From positions 1 to 64,000 of the forward strand of contig NZ_AJYK02000008.1 in assembly GCF_000286955.2 (NCBI RefSeq): a stretch of 64,000 nt of DNA, read 5' to 3'. Origin of the DNA: Vibrio rumoiensis 1S-45 (GTDB lineage Bacteria; Pseudomonadota; Gammaproteobacteria; Enterobacterales; Vibrionaceae). Shown piece by piece: positions 31,618 through 40,292 of this stretch. Below the pieces are notes generated by a model. The model had not been told where the DNA came from, did no database searches, and saw only the letters and a list, made by a program, of their open reading frames with translations. Each line of letters opens with the position of its first letter. The first letter of the stretch is position 1. A program made the position numbers and the translations under genes.

Positions 31618-32802
31618 ATGTTTGATTTCTCGCAAGTGGTGGATCGTCACGGCACGTTTTGCACCCAATGGGATTATGTTCAAGATCGCTTTGGTCATGC
31701 GGATTTACTGCCTTTCACCATTTCTGATATGGATTTTGAAACCGCGCCATGTGTATTAAGCGCGGTGAAGGCTCGATTGGAGCACGGCGTATTGGGTTAC
31801 AGTCGCTGGAATCATGATGAATTCAAATCGGCGATCACCGGTTGGTTTGAGCGTCGGTATCAAGCCAAATTAGAAAACGATCACTTGGTGTATGGGCCTT
31901 CGGTGATTTACATCATCTCGCAGCTTATTTTGCAATGGAGTAAGCCGGGGGAAGGGGTGTTAGTCCATACCCCCGCTTATGATGCGTTTGGCAATATGCT
32001 GTCAGCCAATTATCGTCAAATGTTATGCAGCCCTTTAATTAAAACCAATGGCAGTTACGAGATTGACTGGCCGCAATTTGAAGCACAAGCGGCATTGCCA
32101 CAATGTAAAATATTATTATTGTGCAGCCCACAAAATCCAACCGGACGCGTATGGACACAGCAAGAGCTCTGCCGCATGGCCGAGATTTGTTTGCAGCATG
32201 GCGTAAAAGTGATTTCAGATGATATTCACATGGATATGGCGTTCGAGCGTTATATTCCGTGGTCACAAGTGGCGCAAGACGATCAATGGGCCTTGGTTAG
32301 TTCCGGTTCTAAATCGTTCAACATTCCTGCATTAACCGGTGCTTATGCGGTGATTCCCCATGACGGAAATCGCAACACTTACCTGACTCAATTAAAAGCT
32401 GCGCACGGTTTATCGTCACCTTCTATTTTAGGGGTCATCGCACATATTGCCGCTTACCAAGCAGGTGGTGAATGGTTAGAAGCTTTAAAAGCCTATTTAC
32501 ACGGCAACTTAACTTACGTGGCGCAGCGATTAAACGAACAAGTGCCAGAGCTGGATTATCAAGTTCCTCAAGGCACGTATCTGGCTTGGCTGGATTTGAA
32601 TCCGCTTGATATTGATATGGACGAACTGCAACGCATTTTGATTGATGACTATAAAGTGGCCATCATGCGTGGCGATACCTATGGCAAAGAAGGGCAAGGT
32701 TATATTCGCCTCAACGTAGGGTGTCCGCGCAGTAAAGTGGAAGTGGGATTGAATGCGTTAATCGGCGCGATTAAGCAGCTGAAATCTCGTGAATCACTCT
32801 GA
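31618..32802 (+). CDS. malY: MalY/PatB-type PLP-dependent C-S lyase
   Basis: A 394-residue fold-type I PLP enzyme. MalY has cystathionine beta-lyase activity and in E. coli also blocks the activator MalT. Seen here: the start FDFSQVVDRHGTFCTQWD, the CSPQNPTGRVW motif, DDIHMDM (PLP aspartate) and the PLP lysine K232 in SGSKSFNIPALTG, and GYIRLNVGCPRS near the end. A GAGGTAAG box lies before the ATG. It follows malX after 132 bases containing a terminator-like hairpin. Confidence 0.88.
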   Translation: MFDFSQVVDRHGTFCTQWDYVQDRFGHADLLPFTISDMDFETAPCVLSAVKARLEHGVLGYSRWNHDEFKSAITGWFERRYQAKLENDHLVYGPSVIYIISQLILQWSKPGEGVLVHTPAYDAFGNMLSANYRQMLCSPLIKTNGSYEIDWPQFEAQAALPQCKILLLCSPQNPTGRVWTQQELCRMAEICLQHGVKVISDDIHMDMAFERYIPWSQVAQDDQWALVSSGSKSFNIPALTGAYAVIPHDGNRNTYLTQLKAAHGLSSPSILGVIAHIAAYQAGGEWLEALKAYLHGNLTYVAQRLNEQVPELDYQVPQGTYLAWLDLNPLDIDMDELQRILIDDYKVAIMRGDTYGKEGQGYIRLNVGCPRSKVEVGLNALIGAIKQLKSRESL

Positions 32803-32859
32803 AAAGCAAACCCCCAACCGTGGTGGCCGGGGGATGGTGTCGTTGTTCTTTATGTCGAT

Positions 32860-33822
32860 TTATTTACGCGCGTTGGATAACGACGGACTGACCTTGCTCA
32901 TGGCGAGCGATTGAGGTGATGACGATAAATTCACCGCTTTGGGTTTCAGTTGCGCCAAGGTTAAGCCTGCAAAGACCAATGCACCACCAATTAAATGGTA
33001 TTGAGTCGGGTGAACGCCCAATAACACAATACTGATGCTTGCCGTAAAAATTGGCACTAAGTTCATAAATAAAGTCGCACGCTCAGCCCCAATGAAAGAA
33101 ACCCCCTTTAACCAACACCAAGGGGCAATAATGGAAGCGGCCAGCGCGGCAAATCCAACCATAGGCCAAGCATTTAATTCGATGCCCCAATGTTGGCTTG
33201 AAAGTAATAATGGCAGTTGCAGAAGCGCGCCAAGGAATACTTGGCAATAGACGGCGCACCAAGTGGTTAAAGGTAACTTCCAGCGGTTTAGTAAGACGGA
33301 ATACAAAGCATAAGCACACGTTGAAGCGAGCATTAACAGATCACCTTGCTTTAACCCTTGGCTAATAATATGCATAGGGTTGCCTTCGCTTAGCATATAA
33401 ATCAAGCCGCTAAACGACAACACCGCACCAAATAAAGTGGTTTTACGTAACTTTGCGCCCAATAGTGGCACGGCGAGAAACAAACCAATCAGTGGCATTA
33501 ACGATAAGAAAATCGCAATGTTGGTGGCGCTGGTGGTATAAGCCGCGTAATAAGCCAAGCTTTGGTTCAGCACCATGCCCAAAGACGCCAAGACCGTCAG
33601 TTTCAGTAAGTGCTTTTTTACCACAGGCCACTGACGATACACCAAAGGTAAGCAAAAGGGAGTGAGCACTAACAACGCCACAAACCAGCGGTAGAATGCG
33701 ATAGCACCTGGCTCAATGGTTGCGGTTGCCATTTTACTGACGACGGCATTGGTCGCCCAAATCGCGACCGCCATGATCGGAAATAAGCAGCGAATAAAAA
33801 CGGTTTTGGAGTGCGTTGTCAT
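32860..33822 (-). CDS. EamA/DMT-family permease, paralogue of the one at 12529
   Basis: A 320-residue inner-membrane permease with about ten hydrophobic segments. It has the motifs AIWATNAVVSKMA, EPGAIAFYRWFVALLVLTPF and IIAPWCWLKGVSFIGAERA, which align with the permease after rpoC. It is convergent with malY and divergent from an AraC regulator. A MalI-type operator lies between its start and that of the regulator, suggesting that this permease belongs to the same regulon as malXY. Its substrate is unknown. Confidence 0.85.
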   Translation of the reverse strand: MTTHSKTVFIRCLFPIMAVAIWATNAVVSKMATATIEPGAIAFYRWFVALLVLTPFCLPLVYRQWPVVKKHLLKLTVLASLGMVLNQSLAYYAAYTTSATNIAIFLSLMPLIGLFLAVPLLGAKLRKTTLFGAVLSFSGLIYMLSEGNPMHIISQGLKQGDLLMLASTCAYALYSVLLNRWKLPLTTWCAVYCQVFLGALLQLPLLLSSQHWGIELNAWPMVGFAALAASIIAPWCWLKGVSFIGAERATLFMNLVPIFTASISIVLLGVHPTQYHLIGGALVFAGLTLAQLKPKAVNLSSSPQSLAMSKVSPSLSNARK

Positions 33823-33859
33823 GGATGTTCTCCTTGTTATACCTGATGATGACTCAATA

Positions 33860-33875
33860 GGTAAAACGTTTTATC
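33860..33875. promoter_or_regulatory. MalI-type operator 3, between EamA and AraC genes
   Basis: GGTAAAACGTTTTATC is identical to MalI operator 1 at 29742. It lies 38 bases upstream of the permease start and 100 bases upstream of the AraC-type gene, within a divergent promoter region. Confidence 0.7.
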
Positions 33876-33974
33876 AGTCGGTATTTGAGTGTGGCACGAA
33901 AGATAAAAAACAGAGTAGGTTGAATCGGACACTGAATAGGTCGATTCAGACAAGCGGATGAATGGAGTGAAGTG

Positions 33975-34799
33975 ATGACCAACAATCAAGTGAATGGCAA
34001 CCCAACCTTTATGCCTAAGCTGGTGGAGCAATTACCCAGTACCGTATTCATACACTACTTTCACATTGCGGGCGGTACTGAAACCTTGCCACACCAGCAT
34101 GATTGGGGGCAAATTCATCTGATTAAGCAAGGCGTGTTAGATATGGAGGTGAATGGCCGAAAAATGGTGTCACCTGCCGGTTATGCGATTTGGACTCCTG
34201 CCAATGTGCCGCATCGAGCCTTTAACCGAAAGGATGTTGAGTATTGCGCGATTAACATTGATATTGCTCGCTCAGAGGGGCTACCTAACCAAGCTTGCAT
34301 GATTGCCTTACCGCCTTTAGTGCTTGCGATCATTGACGATTTAATCACTCGCCAAGTCGATAAAATTGAAAGCCATCAAGATACTTGCTTAACGGACGTA
34401 CTACTTGAGCGGTTAGCCAGTGCTCACCAAGTTGATGACTTTTTACCCACGACGCAAGATAGCTTGTTGCAACCTATCTTAAGTGCGCTAGAGGCAAACC
34501 CTGCTGATGATCGCAGTTTATCGGAGTGGGCAAAATTAGTCTTTTCGACCGAACGCACTTTAACTCGACGTTTTCAAAAGCACTTACGCATGAGCTTTAA
34601 TGAATGGAGGCAACGTTTAAAGGTCGTCACCGCTTTGCAGTTGCTCAAACAAAGTGATGCCATCAACCAAGTCGCTTTTCAGTTAGGTTATAGCGATGCC
34701 TCCGCATTCATCAAAATGTTTCGTCGCCACACCGGGTTAACCCCAACCGTTTACCGCCAACAAGTCAGTGGTCATCAATCCCATTCAAACGAGCAATAA
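33975..34799 (+). CDS. AraC-family regulator with cupin sensor domain
   Basis: A 274-residue transcription factor. The N-terminal cupin-like domain has the metal-type pattern TLPHQHDWGQIHLIKQG and PAGYAIWTPANVPHRA (about residues 38-85). The C-terminal AraC domain has two helix-turn-helix motifs (LSEWAKLVFSTERTLTRRFQ and INQVAFQLGYSDASAFIKMFRRHTG). I start at ATG 33975, with GGAG 7 bases upstream; a GTG directly before it is possible. Divergent position suggests that it controls the EamA permease at 32860-33822. The ligand is unknown. Confidence 0.85.
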   Translation: MTNNQVNGNPTFMPKLVEQLPSTVFIHYFHIAGGTETLPHQHDWGQIHLIKQGVLDMEVNGRKMVSPAGYAIWTPANVPHRAFNRKDVEYCAINIDIARSEGLPNQACMIALPPLVLAIIDDLITRQVDKIESHQDTCLTDVLLERLASAHQVDDFLPTTQDSLLQPILSALEANPADDRSLSEWAKLVFSTERTLTRRFQKHLRMSFNEWRQRLKVVTALQLLKQSDAINQVAFQLGYSDASAFIKMFRRHTGLTPTVYRQQVSGHQSHSNEQ

Positions 34800-34809
34800 A
34801 GAGGCCAAT

Positions 34810-34986
34810 ATGAGCATCATCAACCGGTTAAAGCAATCACTTGGTAACCTGCAAAATAGCCAAGATTTTCGATATTTAGAACAATTGAGTGAAGAACAGT
34901 TAAAAGCCTTAACCACCGACGGTGAATCAAAAGCGCAAAAACATGCCGCGCAACAAGAACTGTTGAAAAGGGCGTTGAAAAAATGA
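34810..34986 (+). CDS. Small hypothetical protein (58 residues)
   Basis: A short, charged, helical protein (start MSIINRLKQSLGNLQ, end ELLKRALKK) lying 10 bases after the AraC gene with a good GAGG box 5 bases upstream. It is probably cotranscribed. It has no membrane segment, and I do not recognise a family. Confidence 0.6.
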   Translation: MSIINRLKQSLGNLQNSQDFRYLEQLSEEQLKALTTDGESKAQKHAAQQELLKRALKK

Positions 34987-35070
34987 AAAGAGTATTTGAT
35001 AAAGGTTATTTGTGTTTATAACTTCCTTTTGTACCGTTTAGGAAAGTGCTGGAGTGATGATATGCCCATA

Positions 35071-35102
35071 AAAAAACCGCGTCCAATGAACGCGGTTTTT
35101 TA
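35071..35102. terminator. Bidirectional terminator between the small gene and fis
   Basis: AAAAAACCGCGT / ACGCGGTTTTTT perfect stem with a 7-base loop. It serves fis on the minus strand and the AraC/small-protein unit on the plus strand. Confidence 0.85.
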
Positions 35103-35122
35103 GGATAAACTAAGCGTATTGC

Positions 35123-35419
35123 TTAGTTCATACCATATTTTTTCAATTTCTTGCGAAGCGTACCACGGTTGATACCCATCATGTTCGCTGCGCGAGTTTG
35201 GTTACCGCGAGTGTATTGCATAACCATATCAAGCATTGGTTGCTCAACTTCTGCTAGTACTAATTCATAAAGCTCAGTAACGTCTTGGCCGTTTAATTGC
35301 GCCAGGTAGTTTTTTAAAGATGCTTTCACAGAGTCACGTAATGGCTTCTGTGTGATCTGGTCTTGTGATGTGACAGTCGTTACTGTTAGTGGTTCTGAAG
35401 TCAGGTTTTGTTCGAACAT
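35123..35419 (-). CDS. fis: Nucleoid protein Fis
   Basis: Fis bends DNA, activates rRNA promoters and supports site-specific inversion and nucleoid structure in fast growth. The 98-residue protein has the N-terminal beta-hairpin region, the dimer helices ([20 protein letters not shown]) and the C-terminal helix-turn-helix ([24 protein letters not shown]). It is the last gene of yhdT-panF-prmA-dusB-fis, 70 bases after dusB. In E. coli dusB-fis is one operon. Confidence 0.98.
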   Translation of the reverse strand: MFEQNLTSEPLTVTTVTSQDQITQKPLRDSVKASLKNYLAQLNGQDVTELYELVLAEVEQPMLDMVMQYTRGNQTRAANMMGINRGTLRKKLKKYGMN

Positions 35420-35489
35420 AATTAGTCTTAGCTCTTCTTAATTATAATGCAACGTTATCTATATCGGTTGTTTAAAGTGATCACCCTAA

Positions 35490-36455
35490 TCAACTCGGAT
35501 ATACAAAATAACCTTTAAGCACATCAAGTTGCTGATCGGCATCCTCGATGGCATTGAAAACACGGCGGAAGTCACCCTCTTGATCATGTTCTTTTAAGTA
35601 CCAACCCACATGCTTACGTGCGATGCGAGGGCCTAAGAACTCTCCATAAAACTCATGCAGAGCTTGAACATGTCCGAGTAAGATGCCTTGCACTTCTTCT
35701 TTTGGAATCGGTGGCAAGTGTTCACCCGTCGTTAAAAAGTGTTGGATTTGGTTAAAAATCCAAGGTCGACCTTGGGCAGGCCTACCGATCATCAGAGCAT
35801 CCGCGCCGGTGTAATCCAGTACGTATTTCGCTTTTTCTGGGCTATCAATATCACCATTGGCAATCACTGGGATAGAAATAGCTTGTTTCACGGCTCTAAT
35901 GCTGTCGTATTCTGCTTCGCCTTTGTACATGCAGGCTTTGGTTCTCCCGTGGAGTGCCAAGGCTTGTATGCCACATTGCTCAGCCATTTTTGCAATCTCG
36001 ACACAGTTTTTATTGTCTGTGTCCCATCCTGTGCGCGTTTTTAGGGTTACTGGAACCTCTACTGCTTTTACGACCGCAGTCAAAATCTGTTCGATGATGT
36101 CTGGGTGTTGCAGTAACGCGGAGCCTGCAAGTTTCTTATTTACTTTCTTGGCTGGGCAGCCCATGTTGATGTCGATGATTTGCGCACCGTTTTCAACGCT
36201 GACTTGGGCGGCCTGTGCCATTAGCTGTGGATCTGCCCCAGCAATTTGTACACTGCGAATGCCCGATTCACCTTCATGTACCATGCGTTGTTGGGATTTT
36301 GATGTGTTCCAAACTTTTGGGTTAGAGGACATCATTTCACTGACGGCCATGCCAGCCCCATATCGAAGACACAATTCACGAAACGGTCTATCGGTGACAC
36401 CAGCCATTGGGGCCACAATTAAGTTGTTCGTTAATGTGTAGTTTCCGATTTTCAA
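35490..36455 (-). CDS. dusB: tRNA-dihydrouridine synthase B
   Basis: DusB reduces a uridine in the tRNA D-loop using FMN and NADPH. Family motifs are [40 protein letters not shown] (catalytic cysteine) and [18 protein letters not shown] propose a TTG start at 36455, giving MKIGNYTL and 321 residues, the same as E. coli DusB. In-frame ATG codons at 36500 and 36491 would add a 12-15 residue extension not usual in the family, and neither has a clear ribosome binding site. It lies upstream of fis, as in E. coli. Confidence 0.93.
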   Translation of the reverse strand: MKIGNYTLTNNLIVAPMAGVTDRPFRELCLRYGAGMAVSEMMSSNPKVWNTSKSQQRMVHEGESGIRSVQIAGADPQLMAQAAQVSVENGAQIIDINMGCPAKKVNKKLAGSALLQHPDIIEQILTAVVKAVEVPVTLKTRTGWDTDNKNCVEIAKMAEQCGIQALALHGRTKACMYKGEAEYDSIRAVKQAISIPVIANGDIDSPEKAKYVLDYTGADALMIGRPAQGRPWIFNQIQHFLTTGEHLPPIPKEEVQGILLGHVQALHEFYGEFLGPRIARKHVGWYLKEHDQEGDFRRVFNAIEDADQQLDVLKGYFVYPS

Positions 36456-36615
36456 AACAGCATCACAGTTCGTATCAGCAAGGGCGCGCATTTTACGCAT
36501 TTTTTCGGGGCGTGAAAAGACTAATATTTGAGCATTTCACAATTAGTTTTGTAAATTGCCTATTTTTCAGCCAATTAGCCCCGAATTTGGAGATGAATTG
36601 TTTTTATCGATGTGA

Positions 36616-37506
36616 TTATTCAGGTTTTTTTTGACCCGAGACGCGGCACCATTCTTGTTGAGCAATGATTGGGTCTAGGTTGAATTGATCGGTGTAGTAG
36701 GTGGCAACATCGTCAGCTTGTGAATCCAAAATACCAGACATACCCAAGTAACCATTCGGTTTTACTAAACTTGAGATCACGCCGGATAGCTCACGCAATG
36801 GCGCAGCTAAGATGTTCGCAATCACCACATCAGCGATTAAGCCTTCTGGTTGATCTTGTGGCAAGAACAATTCAAGTTGGTCGGCTACGCCATTACGTTT
36901 GGCATTTTCAATTGAAGCGACGATGGCTTGAGGGTCAATATCAATACCAATGACTTTGGCTGCGCCTAGTTTGATCGCTGCAATGGCTAAAATACCTGAA
37001 CCACAACCAAAATCGATGACGGTTTTGCCTTCAAGGTCTAAACCATCGAGCCATTCTAAGCATACAGCGGTCGTTGGGTGCGTTCCGGTGCCAAAAGCAA
37101 GGCCAGGGTCTAGCATGACGTTAATCGCCGTTGGATCGGGTACATCGCGCCAGCTTGGGCAAATCCATAAGCGTTCACCAAATTGCATTGGGTGGAAGTT
37201 ATCCATCCATTCGCGTTCCCAATCTTTATCTTCCAGTTGTTCTACTTTGTAAGCGAAATCGGCGGCTAGCATGTTGCTGCCTTTGATTTGGCTTAGTACC
37301 AGTTGGGTATCTATTTCTGCATCATAAAGCGCCAATATATCGGTTTCACCCCATAGGCGAGTTTCACCGGGTAGAGGTTCAAATATAGGTGCGTCTTTTG
37401 CGTCAAGGAAAGTGACGGAAAGGGCTCCGGTTTCTTCCATGAGCATATCGCCAATGGCCTCTGCATTGGTTTTAGTCGCATTAAGTTTTATTTGAATCCA
37501 AGGCAT
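36616..37506 (-). CDS. prmA: Ribosomal protein L11 methyltransferase
   Basis: PrmA trimethylates L11 with S-adenosylmethionine. The 296-residue length matches the family. The N-terminal recognition domain starts MPWIQIKL. The methyltransferase domain has [20 protein letters not shown], motif I as [15 protein letters not shown], and [11 protein letters not shown]. The ATG at 37506 is chosen because MPWIQ is the family start; an upstream in-frame start at 37545 would add 13 residues without support. It sits between panF and dusB in the conserved block. Confidence 0.96.
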   Translation of the reverse strand: MPWIQIKLNATKTNAEAIGDMLMEETGALSVTFLDAKDAPIFEPLPGETRLWGETDILALYDAEIDTQLVLSQIKGSNMLAADFAYKVEQLEDKDWEREWMDNFHPMQFGERLWICPSWRDVPDPTAINVMLDPGLAFGTGTHPTTAVCLEWLDGLDLEGKTVIDFGCGSGILAIAAIKLGAAKVIGIDIDPQAIVASIENAKRNGVADQLELFLPQDQPEGLIADVVIANILAAPLRELSGVISSLVKPNGYLGMSGILDSQADDVATYYTDQFNLDPIIAQQEWCRVSGQKKPE

Positions 37507-37640
37507 GATGAGCTCGCTTGTTAGTTGAGTGCGACAAGTCGTCATTTCGTCTCGGGAAGCTATGTTCGAGAGATGAGCTGACGATGTCGGGTGTTATGGG
37601 TTGATATGGTCTTACATTATTTATGCACCAATTATACGGG

Positions 37641-39122
37641 CTAATATAGCTTATGTGGTGATGGGTTATCAGAAATAATGTGTTTATTTTTACTATTCGG
37701 TTTGATTTTACTGCCAACAATAAAAGCAATCAGACCAAGGGTAAGGGTTGGAACGATGGCATGCAGGCCGCCCATGTCTGGTTTGAGGGTGCTGAGCGCA
37801 ATATAAGAAAACAATCCCACCAACATTGAAGAAAATGCACCAGTGGCCGAGGCTTTCTTCCAATACAAACCTAATACCAACGGCCACAAAAATACCGCTT
37901 GCATGCCGCCAAAGGCGAGTAGGTTGAGCCAGATGATCATATCGGGTGGATTGAGCGCGGCAACAAACACTAAGGCGGAAAATATACCGGTTACCCATAA
38001 CGATAATTTGGGCAGTTTTTTCTCGGCGGCTTCACCTTCGGCAATGGAAGGGTTGATGTAGTTAATGTACAAGTCTTTGAGTAAGGTGGCTGAAGCTTGA
38101 ATTAATTGTGAGTCGATGGTGGACATGATCGCCGCCATTGGCCCTGCTAGGAAAATGCCGGCCACAACAGGCGGTAATACGGTGATCATTAAAGTCGGCA
38201 TAATTTGGTCTGGGCTGGCAATATCTGGCACGATAGCACGGCCAAAAGCACCTGCTAAATGCATGCCTAGCATGAGCAGTGCGACCATGATAGTGCTGAT
38301 CACCATACCTTTGTGCAGTGATGCGCTGTCTTTGTAGGACATGCAACGTACCGCCGCATGGGGTAAGCCAATGACGCCAAAGCACACCAGTACCCAAAAG
38401 CTCATCATAAAGGGTTCAGTTAAGAAATGATTCGGCCCATAAGGCGTGATTAACGCGGGATCAATGGTGTGCAAGTCGGTGATGATCTCGCCAACGCTGC
38501 CACCGGCATGCACAATACCAACCAGTAAAGCGATGGTGCCGATGATCATCATAATGCCTTGTAAGGTATCGGTCATGACAACTGCGCGAAAGCCGCCAAT
38601 GGTGGTATATAAGCCCACAGTGATGGCGAAAATCATTAAGCCATGTGTATAAGAAAGCCCCGTCACGGTTTGCAGTAAGCGCGCTCCGCCAACAAATTGA
38701 ACCACCATTGTGCCGAAAAAAGCCAACAATAAAGAGAGTGAAGCAAACACCACCACACCTCGGTTTTGATAGCGTGCGTATAAAATATCGTTGAGAGTGA
38801 GTGCGTTATGACGACGCGCTTCAATGGCAAATTTTTTACCTAAAACTCCCAAGGTAAGCCAGGTCGCAGGCAATTGGATCATGGCAAGTAAAACCCACCC
38901 TAATCCCATCTTATAAGCGGCTCCCGGCCCCCCAATAAAGGAACTGGCACTGGCGTAAGTGGCAGCAAGAGTCATGGCAAGCACAAAGCCCCCCATGCTG
39001 CGACCACCCACAAGATATTCATTTAAAAAACCCTGTTTATTGCTGTGACGGCTGCTCCAAAACGCGAGAGCAAAAACGGCCACTAAATACACAACCAATG
39101 GGATGAGGATTTGGTTATTCAT
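37641..39122 (-). CDS. panF: Sodium/pantothenate symporter
   Basis: PanF takes up pantothenate (vitamin B5) with sodium. The 493-residue protein is a sodium:solute symporter with about 12-13 membrane segments. Conserved stretches include FLNEYLVGGRSMGGFVLAMT, ATYASASSFIGGPGAAY and GPMAAIMSTIDSQLI (sodium-site serines). I start at ATG 39122 (MNNQILIPLV), with AGAAG upstream. It overlaps the end of yhdT by 8 bases, so the pair is coupled, as in E. coli. Confidence 0.94.
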   Translation of the reverse strand: MNNQILIPLVVYLVAVFALAFWSSRHSNKQGFLNEYLVGGRSMGGFVLAMTLAATYASASSFIGGPGAAYKMGLGWVLLAMIQLPATWLTLGVLGKKFAIEARRHNALTLNDILYARYQNRGVVVFASLSLLLAFFGTMVVQFVGGARLLQTVTGLSYTHGLMIFAITVGLYTTIGGFRAVVMTDTLQGIMMIIGTIALLVGIVHAGGSVGEIITDLHTIDPALITPYGPNHFLTEPFMMSFWVLVCFGVIGLPHAAVRCMSYKDSASLHKGMVISTIMVALLMLGMHLAGAFGRAIVPDIASPDQIMPTLMITVLPPVVAGIFLAGPMAAIMSTIDSQLIQASATLLKDLYINYINPSIAEGEAAEKKLPKLSLWVTGIFSALVFVAALNPPDMIIWLNLLAFGGMQAVFLWPLVLGLYWKKASATGAFSSMLVGLFSYIALSTLKPDMGGLHAIVPTLTLGLIAFIVGSKIKPNSKNKHIISDNPSPHKLY

Positions 39123-39402
39123 GGTCTTCTTGCTCTCGTTGTATTTCCAGTGACATGTCTTGATAGATCCATTTGACCATCGCTGCGCACAATAAAGTGA
39201 AAACAATTGGACCGACAATACAGGCCATTAAAAACCATAAAGGAAAGCCAAAATAGAGTGTTGGCATCGCTTGAATGTTGTCTGGTGCAGGCGCTAAACC
39301 ATAAGCGGAAACATACCACCAAACAAAATAAGCCAGCGCTAATCCGACAGCCCACTTGGCTTCTTTGTGTGCTTGTTGATAACGAGCATGCAGGGTTTTC
39401 AT
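39115..39402 (-). CDS. yhdT: YhdT family small membrane protein (DUF997)
   Basis: A 95-residue protein with two membrane segments (about residues 18-35 and 48-72) and a charged C-terminal tail. It matches the YhdT family in size and in its fixed place before panF, where it may act as a small partner of the symporter. Function is not established. In E. coli it directly follows accC; here a transporter cluster of about 4 kb lies between them. Confidence 0.85.
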   Translation of the reverse strand: MKTLHARYQQAHKEAKWAVGLALAYFVWWYVSAYGLAPAPDNIQAMPTLYFGFPLWFLMACIVGPIVFTLLCAAMVKWIYQDMSLEIQREQEDHE

Positions 39403-39426
39403 GGTGAGATACCTTTGATTGGCAAA

Positions 39427-39472
39427 TATACCCCTCTTAGTTGAAGGTGTAGCTTCAATTACTTCGAGTATA
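39427..39472. repeat. Small palindromic element, copy 1
   Basis: Outer TATACC...GTATA and inner TTGAAG (39441-39446) / CTTCAA (39453-39458). A similar arrangement, ATACCC...TTGAAGC...GCTTCAA, occurs at 52417-52461. It may be a degenerate dispersed intergenic repeat. Confidence 0.45.
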
Positions 39473-39692
39473 AGAAAAGTAAGATAAAGAGGCGTATTTT
39501 GGCAAAAGATGGGTTCAGAGACAAATCATAGGGAGTGCAATATAGGTCATGTTGCAATATTAATGATTTGAAACTCTTAACCTTTGGTGGTGCTTTCATA
39601 AGACAAATTAAATGAAAGTGAAAGGCGTCTGATGAAATACGGCCATTATTACTTATGGTCAACCTTAAAAGTAAGAATAGTGATCCAAGTCT

Positions 39693-39702
39693 TGTATACA
39701 AA
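39693..39702. promoter_or_regulatory. GntR/FCD-like operator palindrome
   Basis: TTGTATACAA is a perfect 10-base palindrome about 100 bases before the transporter cluster. Such sites (core GTnnAC) are typical for FadR-subfamily GntR regulators. No GntR gene lies in the window, so the assignment is tentative. Confidence 0.35.
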
Positions 39703-39801
39703 GCATTTGCCGTGATCGGCAGTTGATTATTGTAGGATTATTCTTGATGTTATTTTGTCATACAATACTCTGAATGTTATGGACGAGTTAAGGAGTTGTT
39801 G

Positions 39802-40272
39802 ATGAAAGATCTTAAAGAAATTGCTGCGGATGCGGTGGATCTAGTTTCACCCGCTATTGAGCGTTTATTTGAGCGAACCAATCGAAAAGAATTGCATATT
39901 GTTGTTATGAATCCTCAAGTGAAACCTTGGGAAGTGTCATTTGAAGATGCGATCCTTTTTGAAAAATCGTTAGGTTCACCTGAGTCGTGGTCTATTTCGT
40001 TTGATCAGTTTGCTCGTAAAAAAGCACAACAAGCGTGGCGTGAATCCACCAGCAATATTCAACTTCAAACTTTACACCCTTCGGCATTACGTGAAGATGA
40101 TCTGCTTTTTTATGGATCATTCGTATATGGCAATATCGTCGTTGCGTGCAGTGGCGTCGAACAATGGTATGACATGTTAATTAGTGGTTGGATTGCCGTG
40201 GCAATCGAGCAACTGACGATGCATGAATATCAAATGCAAAAACTAGAAAACCCTACAAAAACATATCGTTAA
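39802..40272 (+). CDS. Unknown protein leading the tripartite transporter cluster
   Basis: A 156-residue soluble protein with a strong AAGGAG box 6 bases before ATG 39802. It lies 20 bases before the TctC-like gene on the same strand, so it is probably part of the operon. It has no signal peptide or membrane segment. The middle (FEDAILFEKSLGSPESWSI, then FARKKAQQAWRES) and the C-terminal part (GNIVVACSGVEQWYDMLISG) distantly recall the GlcG/HbpS (DUF336) fold, but I cannot confirm this. It may bind or process the transported acid, or regulate the cluster. Confidence 0.65.
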   Translation: MKDLKEIAADAVDLVSPAIERLFERTNRKELHIVVMNPQVKPWEVSFEDAILFEKSLGSPESWSISFDQFARKKAQQAWRESTSNIQLQTLHPSALREDDLLFYGSFVYGNIVVACSGVEQWYDMLISGWIAVAIEQLTMHEYQMQKLENPTKTYR

Positions 40273-40292
40273 TTATTAGAAAGGTATTTCTT

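Larger units (their letters stand above)
39403..39801. other. 399-base non-coding gap between yhdT and the transporter cluster
   Basis: A divergent region that must hold the yhdT-panF promoter (minus strand) and the promoter of the transporter cluster (plus strand). I see an inverted-repeat element (39427-39472) and a perfect palindrome (39693-39702), but no clear sigma-70 promoter and no convincing coding sequence. Confidence 0.6.

Noticed and set aside
32805..32840. Terminator between malY and the EamA gene
   Set aside because: CCCCC and GGGGG arms are present, but the inner pairing is poor and no T run follows on either strand.
35857..36441. A 194-residue open frame on the plus strand inside dusB
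   Set aside because: It is the complement of the well-supported dusB gene, with no family features.
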